The notes under the pieces: generated by a model
The model's database searches: none
What the model was told of the DNA's origin: nothing
The model's input: the letters and a program-made list of their open reading frames with translations, nothing else
Made by a program: the position numbers and the translations under genes
Shown here: positions 29,636-36,625 of the stretch, piece by piece
How the letters are laid out: each line of letters opens with the position of its first letter
How positions within the stretch are numbered: the stretch's first letter is position 1
Assembly: GCA_014860355.1 (NCBI GenBank)
Contig: JACZJV010000064.1
Span: 1-40,412 of the forward strand
Reading direction: 5' to 3'
Length of the DNA stretch: 40,412 nt
DNA from: Burkholderiales bacterium
GTDB lineage: Bacteria > Pseudomonadota > Gammaproteobacteria > Burkholderiales > SG8-39

Positions 29636-30649
29636 ATGAAAAATTCCGCTATTTTCAAGAGCGTTCTGGCGAGCACGGTGGTGGCTACGCTTGCAGCCTT
29701 TGCCGTGCCCGCACACGCGTGGGAGCCCACCAAGACTGTCGAATTCATCGTCCCGGCAGGCACAGGTGGCGGGGCCGACCAGATGGCCCGCGCGATCCAG
29801 GGCATCGTGGTCAAGCACAATCTGATGAAACAGTCGATGGTCGTGATCAACAAGTCCGGCGGCGCGGGCGCAGAGGGGTTCCTCGACGTCAAGGGCGCGA
29901 AGGGCGATCCGCACAAGCTGATCATTACGCTGTCGAACATGTTCACCACGCCGCTCGCGACGGCCGTGCCGTTCAACTGGCGCGACCTGACCCCGGTCAA
30001 GATGATGGCGCTCGACGAATTCGTGCTGTGGGTGAATGCCGAAACACCCTACAAGAGCGCAAAGGATTACGTCGCCGCGGTCAAGAAGGCCGGCGACAGC
30101 AAGATGAAGATGGGCGGCACCGGCTCGAAGCAGGAAGACCAGATCATCACGGCCGCGATTGAGAAGAAGGCCGGCACGAAATTTATCTACGTCCCGTTCA
30201 AGGGCGGCGGCTCGGTGGCGGTGCAGCTGGTCGGCAAGCATATCGATTCGTCGGTCAACAACCCGATCGAGGCGGTGGCGCATTGGCGCGGCGGCAAGCT
30301 GCGTCCGCTGTGCGTTTTCGACACCAAGCGCATGCCGTACAAGGAAAAAATGACCACCACGATGTCATGGAACGACATCCCGACCTGCAAGGAGAGCGGG
30401 CTTGACGTCAATTACCTGATGCTGCGCGGCATTTTCATGGCCGGTGGAGTGACCCAGGATCAGGTCGACTACTACGTGGGCCTGCTCAGAAAGGTGCGCG
30501 AGACGCCGGAATGGGTCGCGCTGATGAACAAGGGTGCGTTCAACCAGACGAGCATCGAGGGCAAGGAGTACGCCGACTGGGTTGGCGCGGCCGAAGCCGA
30601 GCACGTCGCGCTCATGAAGGGCGCCGGATTCATGGCCGGCCAAAAATAA
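29636..30649 (+). CDS. tctC: Tripartite tricarboxylate transporter substrate-binding protein (TctC/Bug family)
   Basis: The 337-residue protein has a signal peptide (hydrophobic core to about residue 25, cleavage after AHA) and a Bug-type periplasmic binding fold with the motifs KTVEFIVPAGTGGGADQMAR, VINKSGGAGAEGFLDVKGAK, and GGTGSKQEDQIITAAIE. Such proteins capture carboxylates such as citrate or other di/tricarboxylates and deliver them to the TctBA membrane unit. The ligand cannot be read from sequence; neighbouring formate/formyl-CoA genes make a small carboxylate plausible. ATG 29636 has a strong ribosome-binding run AGGAGGAGG at 29623-29631. tctB and tctA follow. Confidence 0.9.
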   Translation: MKNSAIFKSVLASTVVATLAAFAVPAHAWEPTKTVEFIVPAGTGGGADQMARAIQGIVVKHNLMKQSMVVINKSGGAGAEGFLDVKGAKGDPHKLIITLSNMFTTPLATAVPFNWRDLTPVKMMALDEFVLWVNAETPYKSAKDYVAAVKKAGDSKMKMGGTGSKQEDQIITAAIEKKAGTKFIYVPFKGGGSVAVQLVGKHIDSSVNNPIEAVAHWRGGKLRPLCVFDTKRMPYKEKMTTTMSWNDIPTCKESGLDVNYLMLRGIFMAGGVTQDQVDYYVGLLRKVRETPEWVALMNKGAFNQTSIEGKEYADWVGAAEAEHVALMKGAGFMAGQK

Positions 30650-30674
30650 AAACAGGTACCAAGGGCAAGTACCC

Positions 30675-30703
30675 GCGGCGCGCCGGCGGCAACGGCGCGC
30701 CGC
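30675..30703 (+). other. tctC-tctB intercistronic hairpin
   Basis: A perfect 11-bp GC stem (30675-30685 with 30693-30703) with a 7-base loop lies 25 bases after the tctC stop and just before the tctB ribosome-binding site. No T-run follows. Stable hairpins after a binding-protein gene often protect its message so the binding protein is made in excess over the membrane subunits; that reading is inference. Confidence 0.55.
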
Positions 30704-30727
30704 TCTCGCATCAGGAGGGGAGTTTCG

Positions 30728-31231
30728 ATGTCTGAAGCAAACGATCAGCGTGCTGCGCTGAGCAACAAGACCGCTGAACTGGCAGTCGCCGGTTCCACAT
30801 TTGCGCTCGGCGCCATTGTGGTTTTCGACAGTTGGCGGCTCGGTGCGAAATGGATGGCGGACGGTCCGCAGACCGGTTACTTCCCCTTCTACGTCGGGCT
30901 TATCATCTGCATCGCCTCGGTGGTCAACTTCGTGGGCGCACTGCGGGCCGGCGACAAGGACAGCGCATTCGTCGAGGTCGGGCAGCTCAAACTGGTGCTG
31001 AGCGTGCTGGTGCCGACCTCGGTGTACGTCGTGCTAGTCGGCTTTCTCGGCATTTATGTGCCCTCCATCGTGTATATCGCGTTCTTCATGCTCTGGCTGG
31101 GCAAGTATGCCTGGTGGAAGGCGGCGCTTGTGAGCGTGGGTACCAACGTGTTCTTCTACTGCGTATTCGAAATCTGGTTCCAGGTACCGCTGCCCAAGGG
31201 CGTGGTCGAGTCCCTGCTCGGCCTCGACTAG
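30728..31231 (+). CDS. tctB: Tripartite tricarboxylate transporter small membrane subunit TctB
   Basis: The 167-residue protein has four hydrophobic segments: ELAVAGSTFALGAIVVFDSW, TGYFPFYVGLIICIASVVNF, LVLSVLVPTSVYVVLVGFLG, and a final pair around YVPSIVYIAFFMLWLGKYAW. GPQTGYFPFYVG is the typical TctB N-terminal motif. It forms the inner-membrane unit with TctA, which begins 18 bases after its stop. AGGAGGGGAG upstream of ATG 30728 is a strong ribosome-binding site. Confidence 0.88.
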   Translation: MSEANDQRAALSNKTAELAVAGSTFALGAIVVFDSWRLGAKWMADGPQTGYFPFYVGLIICIASVVNFVGALRAGDKDSAFVEVGQLKLVLSVLVPTSVYVVLVGFLGIYVPSIVYIAFFMLWLGKYAWWKAALVSVGTNVFFYCVFEIWFQVPLPKGVVESLLGLD

Positions 31232-31249
31232 GCGCTGGCGCAGACCATC

Positions 31250-32773
31250 ATGGACGCACTCAATTCCCTGCTGGACGGTTTCGCCGTCGCACTTACCCTC
31301 ACCAACATCGCCCTGATGTTCGCGGGGGTCATCCTCGGCGTCATCATCGGCGTGCTTCCCGGCCTGGGCGGCGCCAACGGCGTCGCAATCCTGCTGCCGC
31401 TCACCTTTTCGATGGCGCAGTCTCCAGGAGGACAGACCTCGGCGATCATTCTGCTGTCGTGCATATACTGGGGGGCGCTGTTCGGCGGCGCGATCACCTC
31501 GATCCTGTTCAACATTCCGGGCGAGCCGTGGTCGGTGGCGACCACCTTCGACGGCTATCCGCTGGCGCAGAGGGGACGCGCCGGCGAAGCGCTGACCGCG
31601 GCCTTCACGTCCTCGTTCTTCGGCGCCGCCGTCGGCGTGGTCGTGATCACCTTCCTGTCGCCCGTAGTGGCCGAGTTCGCGCTCGAGTTCGGCCCGCCGG
31701 AATTCTTTTCCGTGTACCTGCTCACTTTCTGCGCTTTCATCGGCATGAGCAAGCAGGCGCCGTTCAAGACCCTGGTTTCGATGATGCTCGGCTTCGCGCT
31801 TGCCGCGGTCGGCACCGACACGGTGACCGGAACGCTGCGCATGACCTTCGGCACGGCTACGCTGCTTACCGGCTTCGACTTTCTCGTAGCGGTGATCGGA
31901 CTGTTCGGCATAGGCGAGATCCTGCAGACCCTGGAGGAAGGTCTGGAGTTCAGGGGCGCATCGGCGAAAATCAACCTCAGGGTGGTGCTCGATACCTGGA
32001 AGGAATTGCCCAAGTACTGGGCCACCTCGCTGCGCGGAGCGGCGATCGGCTGCTTCATGGGGATCGTCCCGGGCGGTGCGACGCCGGCGTCATTCATGAG
32101 CTATGGCGTGGCGCGCCGCCTGTCGAAGGACGGCGACAAATTCGGCGAAGGCATGGTCGAGGGCGTGGTCGCGCCGGAGACCGCAGCGCACGCTGCCGGA
32201 ACTTCCGCGCTGCTGCCTATGCTCACGCTCGGCGTGCCGGGTTCGCCCACGGCGGCGGTGCTGCTCGGCGGCCTGCTGATCTGGGGGCTCGAGCCCGGTC
32301 CGCTGCTGTTCGTCGAGCAAAAGGACTTCGTCTGGGGCCTGATCGCCTCGATGTACCTCGGCAATATCGCCGGGCTGATCGTGGTGCTCACCTGCGTGCC
32401 GCTGTTCGCGGCGATCCTGAGGATTCCGTTCTCGGTGATCGCGCCGATCATCATCGTAATCTGCGCGATCGGCGCCTACACGGTGCACAACACCACTTTC
32501 GACGTCTACATGATGGTCGTGTTCGGTGTCGTCGGTTATCTGTTCAAGAAACTCGACTACCCACTCGCGCCGCTGGTGCTCGCCATCGTGCTGGGCGACC
32601 GGGCGGAAGCTTCGTTCCGCCAGGCGATGCTGATGTCGCAGGGAGACATGCGCATCCTGTTCGAAAACGGACTGGTCGGTTCGATCACCACGCTGGCCCT
32701 CGCGCTCCTTATTTGGCCGATGCTATCGGTGCTGTGGGCAAGCATCCGCAAGGGTTTGGCCAAGGGCGCATAA
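31250..32773 (+). CDS. tctA: Tripartite tricarboxylate transporter large membrane subunit TctA
   Basis: The 507-residue protein has about 11-12 membrane segments. The TctA signature is near the N-terminus (GVLPGLGGANGVAILLPLTF), and a second, repeat-like copy of the motif occurs later (GIVPGGATPASFMSYGVARR), as does ETAAHAAGTSALLPMLTLGV PGSPTAAVLLGG. It is the secondary-transport pore, driven by a cation gradient, that accepts ligand from TctC. It completes a tctCBA operon. A perfect short palindrome follows the stop and the next gene is convergent. Confidence 0.94.
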   Translation: MDALNSLLDGFAVALTLTNIALMFAGVILGVIIGVLPGLGGANGVAILLPLTFSMAQSPGGQTSAIILLSCIYWGALFGGAITSILFNIPGEPWSVATTFDGYPLAQRGRAGEALTAAFTSSFFGAAVGVVVITFLSPVVAEFALEFGPPEFFSVYLLTFCAFIGMSKQAPFKTLVSMMLGFALAAVGTDTVTGTLRMTFGTATLLTGFDFLVAVIGLFGIGEILQTLEEGLEFRGASAKINLRVVLDTWKELPKYWATSLRGAAIGCFMGIVPGGATPASFMSYGVARRLSKDGDKFGEGMVEGVVAPETAAHAAGTSALLPMLTLGVPGSPTAAVLLGGLLIWGLEPGPLLFVEQKDFVWGLIASMYLGNIAGLIVVLTCVPLFAAILRIPFSVIAPIIIVICAIGAYTVHNTTFDVYMMVVFGVVGYLFKKLDYPLAPLVLAIVLGDRAEASFRQAMLMSQGDMRILFENGLVGSITTLALALLIWPMLSVLWASIRKGLAKGA

Positions 32774-32792
32774 GCGGCGGAAATTCCGCCGC
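32774..32792. terminator. Palindromic hairpin between convergent tctA and the Crp/Fnr gene
   Basis: GCGGCGGAA (32774-32782) and TTCCGCCGC (32784-32792) form a perfect inverted repeat immediately after the tctA stop, in the 37-bp gap between two convergent genes. There is no T-run on either strand. It may serve both strands as a transcript end or stabiliser. Confidence 0.45.
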
Positions 32793-32810
32793 GGCGTCGC
32801 TACGCGCCGG

Positions 32811-33416
32811 TCATCTCGACTTCTGCTTCAGCCGGGACAGCGTTTCGGGCGTGAGGTTGAGATAGGATGCCAGCTCTTTTTTTGGTATGCGCGCAAGCAG
32901 CTCCGGGTGCTTGCGCTTGAATCGCGACAGCCGGCCGGGCGCATCGAGCAGGTGCAAGGTAATGGTGTGCGCCATTACCTCCGACATCAGGCTCATGACT
33001 TCGTATTCGAAGTGCGCCTTGATGTCGGTGTGCTGGTTGAGAAAGCTGACCCATTGCTGCATCGAGAGTTTGGCCACGCGCACCTTGGTCACGGCAACGA
33101 TGCTGTAAGGCATCGGCGTGTGCAGGCGCCAGGCGGCATAGGAGGTGTCCATGTCGGTCTCGGCGGCAAAGCGCAGGATCATCTCCTTGCCTTTCGGGTC
33201 GCTTACCACGCGCTTGAGGATGCCGTCGAGGATGAAAAACTGCTCCATGGCGCTGTGGCCCTGGTGCACCAGCAGGTCGCCCTTGCCGAAGTCGGCGATT
33301 TCGAGCTGCGGATCCAGCTCCGCCCAGGCGGCCGCGGGCAGGTCCCTGAGGACCATGCTCTGTCTGAGTTGCAGGCGGATGGTGTTGCGCTGCGGGTGGG
33401 GGTCGATGGACGACAT
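32811..33416 (-). CDS. Crp/Fnr-family transcriptional regulator without FNR iron-sulfur cysteines
   Basis: The product has about 201 residues. An N-terminal cyclic-nucleotide-binding-like beta barrel (GKGDLLVHQGHSAMEQFFIL, DPKGKEMILRFAAETDMDTS) leads into a dimer helix and a short C-terminal helix-turn-helix (RIPKKELASYLNLTPETLSRLK). The recognition helix has E-x-x-S-R, the residues FNR uses to read TTGAT, not the R-E-x-x-x-R of CRP. The N-terminal cysteine cluster of FNR is absent and cAMP-binding residues are not evident, so its signal is unknown. ATG 33416 is preferred on family length; ATG 33461, abutting the FNR-type box and preceded by TGAGGT, would add 15 residues. It is divergent from the CoA-transferase gene and convergent with tctA. 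The adjoining box suggests autoregulation. Confidence 0.82.
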   Translation of the reverse strand: MSSIDPHPQRNTIRLQLRQSMVLRDLPAAAWAELDPQLEIADFGKGDLLVHQGHSAMEQFFILDGILKRVVSDPKGKEMILRFAAETDMDTSYAAWRLHTPMPYSIVAVTKVRVAKLSMQQWVSFLNQHTDIKAHFEYEVMSLMSEVMAHTITLHLLDAPGRLSRFKRKHPELLARIPKKELASYLNLTPETLSRLKQKSR

Positions 33417-33461
33417 TCGGTGTTCGGAACGTACTCGGGCGCAAATTAAAAGCGAATTCAT

Positions 33462-33503
33462 TGACCTCAGTCAAGGTGTGCGGACACACGGATTTCTTAG
33501 TAT
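33462..33503 (+). promoter_or_regulatory. FNR-type box and class II promoter between the regulator and the CoA-transferase gene
   Basis: TTGACCTCAGTCAA (33462-33475) is a perfect TTGAC-N4-GTCAA box. Rightward, the -10-like TAGTAT (33498-33503) starts 29.5 bp after the box centre, exactly the spacing seen at fhs and consistent with a box at -41.5 of a start near 33510. Leftward, the box adjoins the regulator gene and overlaps the likely -35 region of a possible promoter with TTTAAT at 33445-33450, which would suit autorepression. Confidence 0.65.
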
Positions 33504-33834
33504 AGGCGCTGCCATGAACCGGCAGCACTTGGACGCATGAATGAAGTTCGGATAGCATAGCATAGCATCCGAGTGCAAGAACCGCGCCACGTCTTGGGAG
33601 TACAGCATGGGAAGCGTTGAACCGCAGCTCGGCGCAGGCAGCGAAGTCAAACAGACAAGCGGCGAACGATCGCCGCGAAGCCGGTGCGGACGGAGCGGCG
33701 CGCAGTGATCCGGCGCGGTGTGCGCGCGTCGGGCGGCTTTGGCCACACGACGTAAATATCATTCACAAACAACCCGCAGCCAGTGCCGGGGCCGTTCCGC
33801 GAAGGCGGAAGCGAACGCAGGAGGAGAATTCAGT
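33504..33834 (+). other. Long untranslated leader before the CoA-transferase gene
   Basis: About 330 bases between the predicted promoter and the CoA-transferase ATG hold no credible gene. A small inverted repeat (TCGGAT 33548-33553, ATCCGA 33567-33572) encloses three direct repeats of TAGCA (33553-33567). The leader ends in a strong ribosome-binding site, AGGAGGAG, at 33819-33826. I could not match it to a known riboswitch. A second, nearer promoter cannot be excluded. Confidence 0.4.
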
Positions 33835-35106
33835 ATGGAAGCGCTCAAGGGAGTCCGGATACTCGACATGACCCATGTGCAGGCGGGGCCGACCTGCTCG
33901 CAGCTGCTCGCGTGGATGGGTGCGGACGTGATCAAATTCGAAAATCCGCAGGGCGATGCCACGCGCGGGCAGTTGCGCGACGTGCCCAATGCCGACAGCC
34001 TGTATTTCACCATGCTCAACTGCAACAAGCGCTCGATCACCGTGAACATGAAATCGCCGGAAGGCAAGTCGGTGTTCGTCGACCTGTTGAAGAAGTGCGA
34101 CATCATCATGGAGAACTTCGGACCGGGTGTGCTCGATCGTTTCGGGTTCAGCTGGGAGAAAATCCACGAGATCAACCCGCGCATCGTCATGGGCTCGATC
34201 AAGGGTTTCGGCTCGACCGGCCCCTACGCCGAGTTCAAGGCGTACGAGAACGTGGCGCAGGCGATGGGCGGCGCGATGAGCACCACCGGCATTCCCGACG
34301 GCCCCCCGTTCGTCACCGGGGCGCAGATAGGTGACTCCGGCACCGGGCTGCATCTCGCAATCGGGCTGCTTGCTGCCTTGCACCAGGCAAACCGCACTGG
34401 CGAGGGGCAGTACGTCGAAGTGGCGATGATGGACGGCGTGATGAACCTGTGCCGGGTCAAGTTCCGCGATCACCAGCGGCTCACGCGCGGCGATATGCCG
34501 GAGTATTCCGTGCCCACCTACAAGGGCATGGGCGAGGTGCCTCGCGCCGGCAACGACTCCGGCGGCGGCCAGCTCGGCAACGCCATCCACTGCAAGCCGC
34601 ACGGCGCAAACGATTGGCTCTACGTCGTTGTTCAGGAAGCCGTGTGGACCGCGCTCGCCAATCGCATCGGCCCGGAGCTGGGCATGCCCGAGCTCGCGAC
34701 GGATCCGCACTTTGCCGCCATCGGCGACCGGCGCAAGAACCAGCAGCTCATGTGGACGCTGATCAACAAGTTTGCCGAGAACCACACCAAGCGCGAATTC
34801 ATGGCTATCCTGAATCCGCTCGACGTGCCTTGCGGTCCGATCATGTCGACCGAGGATCTTGCCAACGACGAGCATATTCGCGGCCGCGAGATGTGGGTCG
34901 AGCTCGACCATCCCCAGCGCGGCAAGTGGTGGAATGTAGGCATGCCGATCAAACTCTCCGCATCTCCGGCCAGGATAGAGCGCTCGCCGCTGCTGGGCGA
35001 GCACACCGAGGAAGTCCTCAAGGAAGTGCTCAGCTACGACGAGGCAAGGGTTGCGGCGCTCAAGTCTGCGGGTGCCTTCAGCGCGCCGCCGAAGAAAAAG
35101 GCGTAG
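33835..35106 (+). CDS. CaiB/BaiF-family CoA transferase, formyl-CoA:oxalate CoA-transferase-like
   Basis: The 423-residue class III CoA transferase resembles Frc along most of its length: GVRILDMTHVQAGPTCSQLL, DSLYFTMLNCNKRSITVNMK, ENFGPGVLDRFGFSWEKI, ATTG-like MSTTGIPDGPP, and the catalytic Asp167 in GAQIGDSGTGLH. The glycine-rich loop RAGNDSGGGQLGNAI matches the mobile loop of Frc, and the end has SPLLGEHTEEVL. Frc moves CoA from formyl-CoA to oxalate; related enzymes use succinyl-CoA as donor. The partner gene for oxalyl-CoA decarboxylase is not in the window, so the acceptor is unproven. ATG 33835 has AGGAGGAG 8 bases upstream. It is followed by a formyltransferase-fold gene, which supports a formyl-group pathway. 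Confidence 0.85.
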   Translation: MEALKGVRILDMTHVQAGPTCSQLLAWMGADVIKFENPQGDATRGQLRDVPNADSLYFTMLNCNKRSITVNMKSPEGKSVFVDLLKKCDIIMENFGPGVLDRFGFSWEKIHEINPRIVMGSIKGFGSTGPYAEFKAYENVAQAMGGAMSTTGIPDGPPFVTGAQIGDSGTGLHLAIGLLAALHQANRTGEGQYVEVAMMDGVMNLCRVKFRDHQRLTRGDMPEYSVPTYKGMGEVPRAGNDSGGGQLGNAIHCKPHGANDWLYVVVQEAVWTALANRIGPELGMPELATDPHFAAIGDRRKNQQLMWTLINKFAENHTKREFMAILNPLDVPCGPIMSTEDLANDEHIRGREMWVELDHPQRGKWWNVGMPIKLSASPARIERSPLLGEHTEEVLKEVLSYDEARVAALKSAGAFSAPPKKKA

Positions 35107-35230
35107 CCGCACGCAAGCGGAGGATTCTCAGCTTGAATCGCAGTAATGGCCGTTTCGTTGCGGTCCGGCACAGGGGGAAACGCGGGCAGGCATCACCTCG
35201 TTTTGTCACCGACTCTTAGAGGAAGACATC

Positions 35231-36151
35231 ATGCGTATTGCGGTTATCGGTCAGCAGGATTTTGGCAAGGCGGTGCTGGAGGCTTTTCGTGCGCGGGGCG
35301 ACGAAGTCGCCGCGGTGTTCTGCGCGCCGGAGAAAGAGGGCGCGCGGCCCGATGCGCTGCGCGCCGCGGCCGAGGAGCAGGGGCTCAAGGTGTATCAGTT
35401 CAAGTCCCTGCGCGCGCCGGAAGCAGCGCAGGCGCTGGTCGAAGCGAAGGCCGACATCGGCATCATGGCATTCGTGCTGCAGTTTGCGCCGCAGGAATTC
35501 GTCAGCATTCCGGAGCATGGCACCATCCAGTTCCACCCATCCTTGTTGCCCAAGTTCCGCGGCCCCTCCTCCATCAACTGGCCTCTGATCAAGGGCGAGA
35601 CCGAGACCGGTCTCAGCATTTTTCGCCCGTCCGACGGGCTGGACGAAGGCGCGGTGATCCTGCAGAAAAGAACGCCTGTCAGCGCTGAGGATACGCTAGG
35701 CACGGTCTACTTCGACCGGCTGTTCCCGCTGGGCGTGGCGGCCATGCTCGAAGCAGCCGATCTGGTCGTCGCCGGCAAGCACCGGGAAGTGGTTCAGGAT
35801 GAGACCCAGGCGAGCTACGAGGGCTGGTGCCGCGAAGGCGAGGCGCGGATCAATTGGGCCAACCACGTCGATTTCATCCATAACATGATCCGCGGCTGTG
35901 ACCCCGCACCTGGAGCATGGACCACCTGCGGCGGCGAAAAGCTGCAGCTTTTCGGCTCGAAGAAGCACCTGGTGCGCACCTTCGGCGCTGTCCGCGGCAA
36001 AGTGGGTGAGGTGATCGCGGTCAGCCCGACCAGCATGTTTATCACCGCCCAGGGTGGACAGATCGAGATTTCCAAGGCCAAGCTGGGCAGCGGCAAGAAA
36101 GATTCACCGGGCGAATTGGAAATTGCCGCAGGAACGATACTCGGCGGCTGA
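35231..36151 (+). CDS. Stand-alone 10-formyl-THF hydrolase/formyltransferase-fold protein (ALDH1L1 N-terminal domain-like)
   Basis: The 306-residue protein has an N-terminal formyltransferase domain (MRIAVIGQQDFGKAVLEAFR ... FHPSLLPKFRGPSSINWPLI) and a C-terminal OB-like domain (INWANHVDFIHNMIRGCDPAPGAW). Both resemble the hydrolase half of animal 10-formyl-THF dehydrogenase more than Fmt: the catalytic His102 and Asp138 (SDGLDEG) are there, but the Fmt/PurU Asn two residues before that His is Gln100. The likely reaction is 10-formyl-THF to THF plus formate, or transfer of its formyl group to another acceptor. The aldehyde-dehydrogenase half is missing, so it cannot oxidise the formyl group to CO2. 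A good terminator follows. It lies 124 bases after the CoA-transferase gene, probably in one operon. Confidence 0.8.
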   Translation: MRIAVIGQQDFGKAVLEAFRARGDEVAAVFCAPEKEGARPDALRAAAEEQGLKVYQFKSLRAPEAAQALVEAKADIGIMAFVLQFAPQEFVSIPEHGTIQFHPSLLPKFRGPSSINWPLIKGETETGLSIFRPSDGLDEGAVILQKRTPVSAEDTLGTVYFDRLFPLGVAAMLEAADLVVAGKHREVVQDETQASYEGWCREGEARINWANHVDFIHNMIRGCDPAPGAWTTCGGEKLQLFGSKKHLVRTFGAVRGKVGEVIAVSPTSMFITAQGGQIEISKAKLGSGKKDSPGELEIAAGTILGG

Positions 36152-36223
36152 ACCAGGGCTTGCCGGCGATCGGCATTGGCGTGCTGCGTATGCGAAGGAA
36201 ACAGCGCACGCAGTACTTATTCG

Positions 36224-36255
36224 AAAACCCCTGCCCGGCGGCAGGGGTTTTTGTT
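36224..36255 (+). terminator. Rho-independent terminator
   Basis: AAAACCCCTGCC (36224-36235), a CGGC loop and GGCAGGGGTTTT (36240-36251) form a perfect 12-bp stem running into further T residues (to 36255). It stands 72 bases after the formyltransferase-like gene and closes that operon. Confidence 0.9.
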
Positions 36256-36625
36256 TCTGCCCCCGGTTTGTCGCGGCCGCCTGCTTCATTCAAGCAGCGC
36301 AGGTGTTTTGGGTCCGGTTGCGCCCCGTGCGAATTGGAAAAAAACATTTGACTAATCTAATATTTAACTGCAAGAATGGGCATTAGCACCCTGTTTATAA
36401 ATGAGACTTACCCGTGTTGCGCTGGACCGGCGCAGCCGGTGGCAGACAAAGGTGTGAGCGAGGCGTCCAGGCGACGCGTAGCGATGCGGCAAGGTGCTCC
36501 CGAACGCGAGGCGCGCGTTGCTGTTTTGCCTCCGCGGAAATAGAACAAGCGTGCTGGCTAATGTCGTAAAATGCCTTCGCTATCCGGAAGATAGCAGGGC
36601 ATAGGCAGAAGAAGATCAGGGGCGC
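36256..36625 (+). promoter_or_regulatory. AT-rich promoter region and leader of the kinase gene
   Basis: This 370-base gap has no credible gene. An AT-rich patch at 36334-36400 contains promoter-like elements, for example TTGGAA (36334-36339) and TAATAT (36358-36363) spaced 18 bases apart. Two hairpins follow: ACCGGC-GCA-GCCGGT (36426-36440), and GCTATC-CGGAA-GATAGC (36579-36595), the latter 30 bases before the kinase start. The local drop in GC is the clearest signal. The exact promoter is uncertain. Confidence 0.4.

Noticed and set aside
30402-30411. TTGACGTCAA palindrome as another FNR-type box
   Set aside because: There is no four-base spacer and it lies inside tctC coding sequence.
32811-33461. 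Regulator as a true oxygen-sensing FNR
   Set aside because: It has at most one cysteine near the N-terminus and lacks the cluster-binding set.
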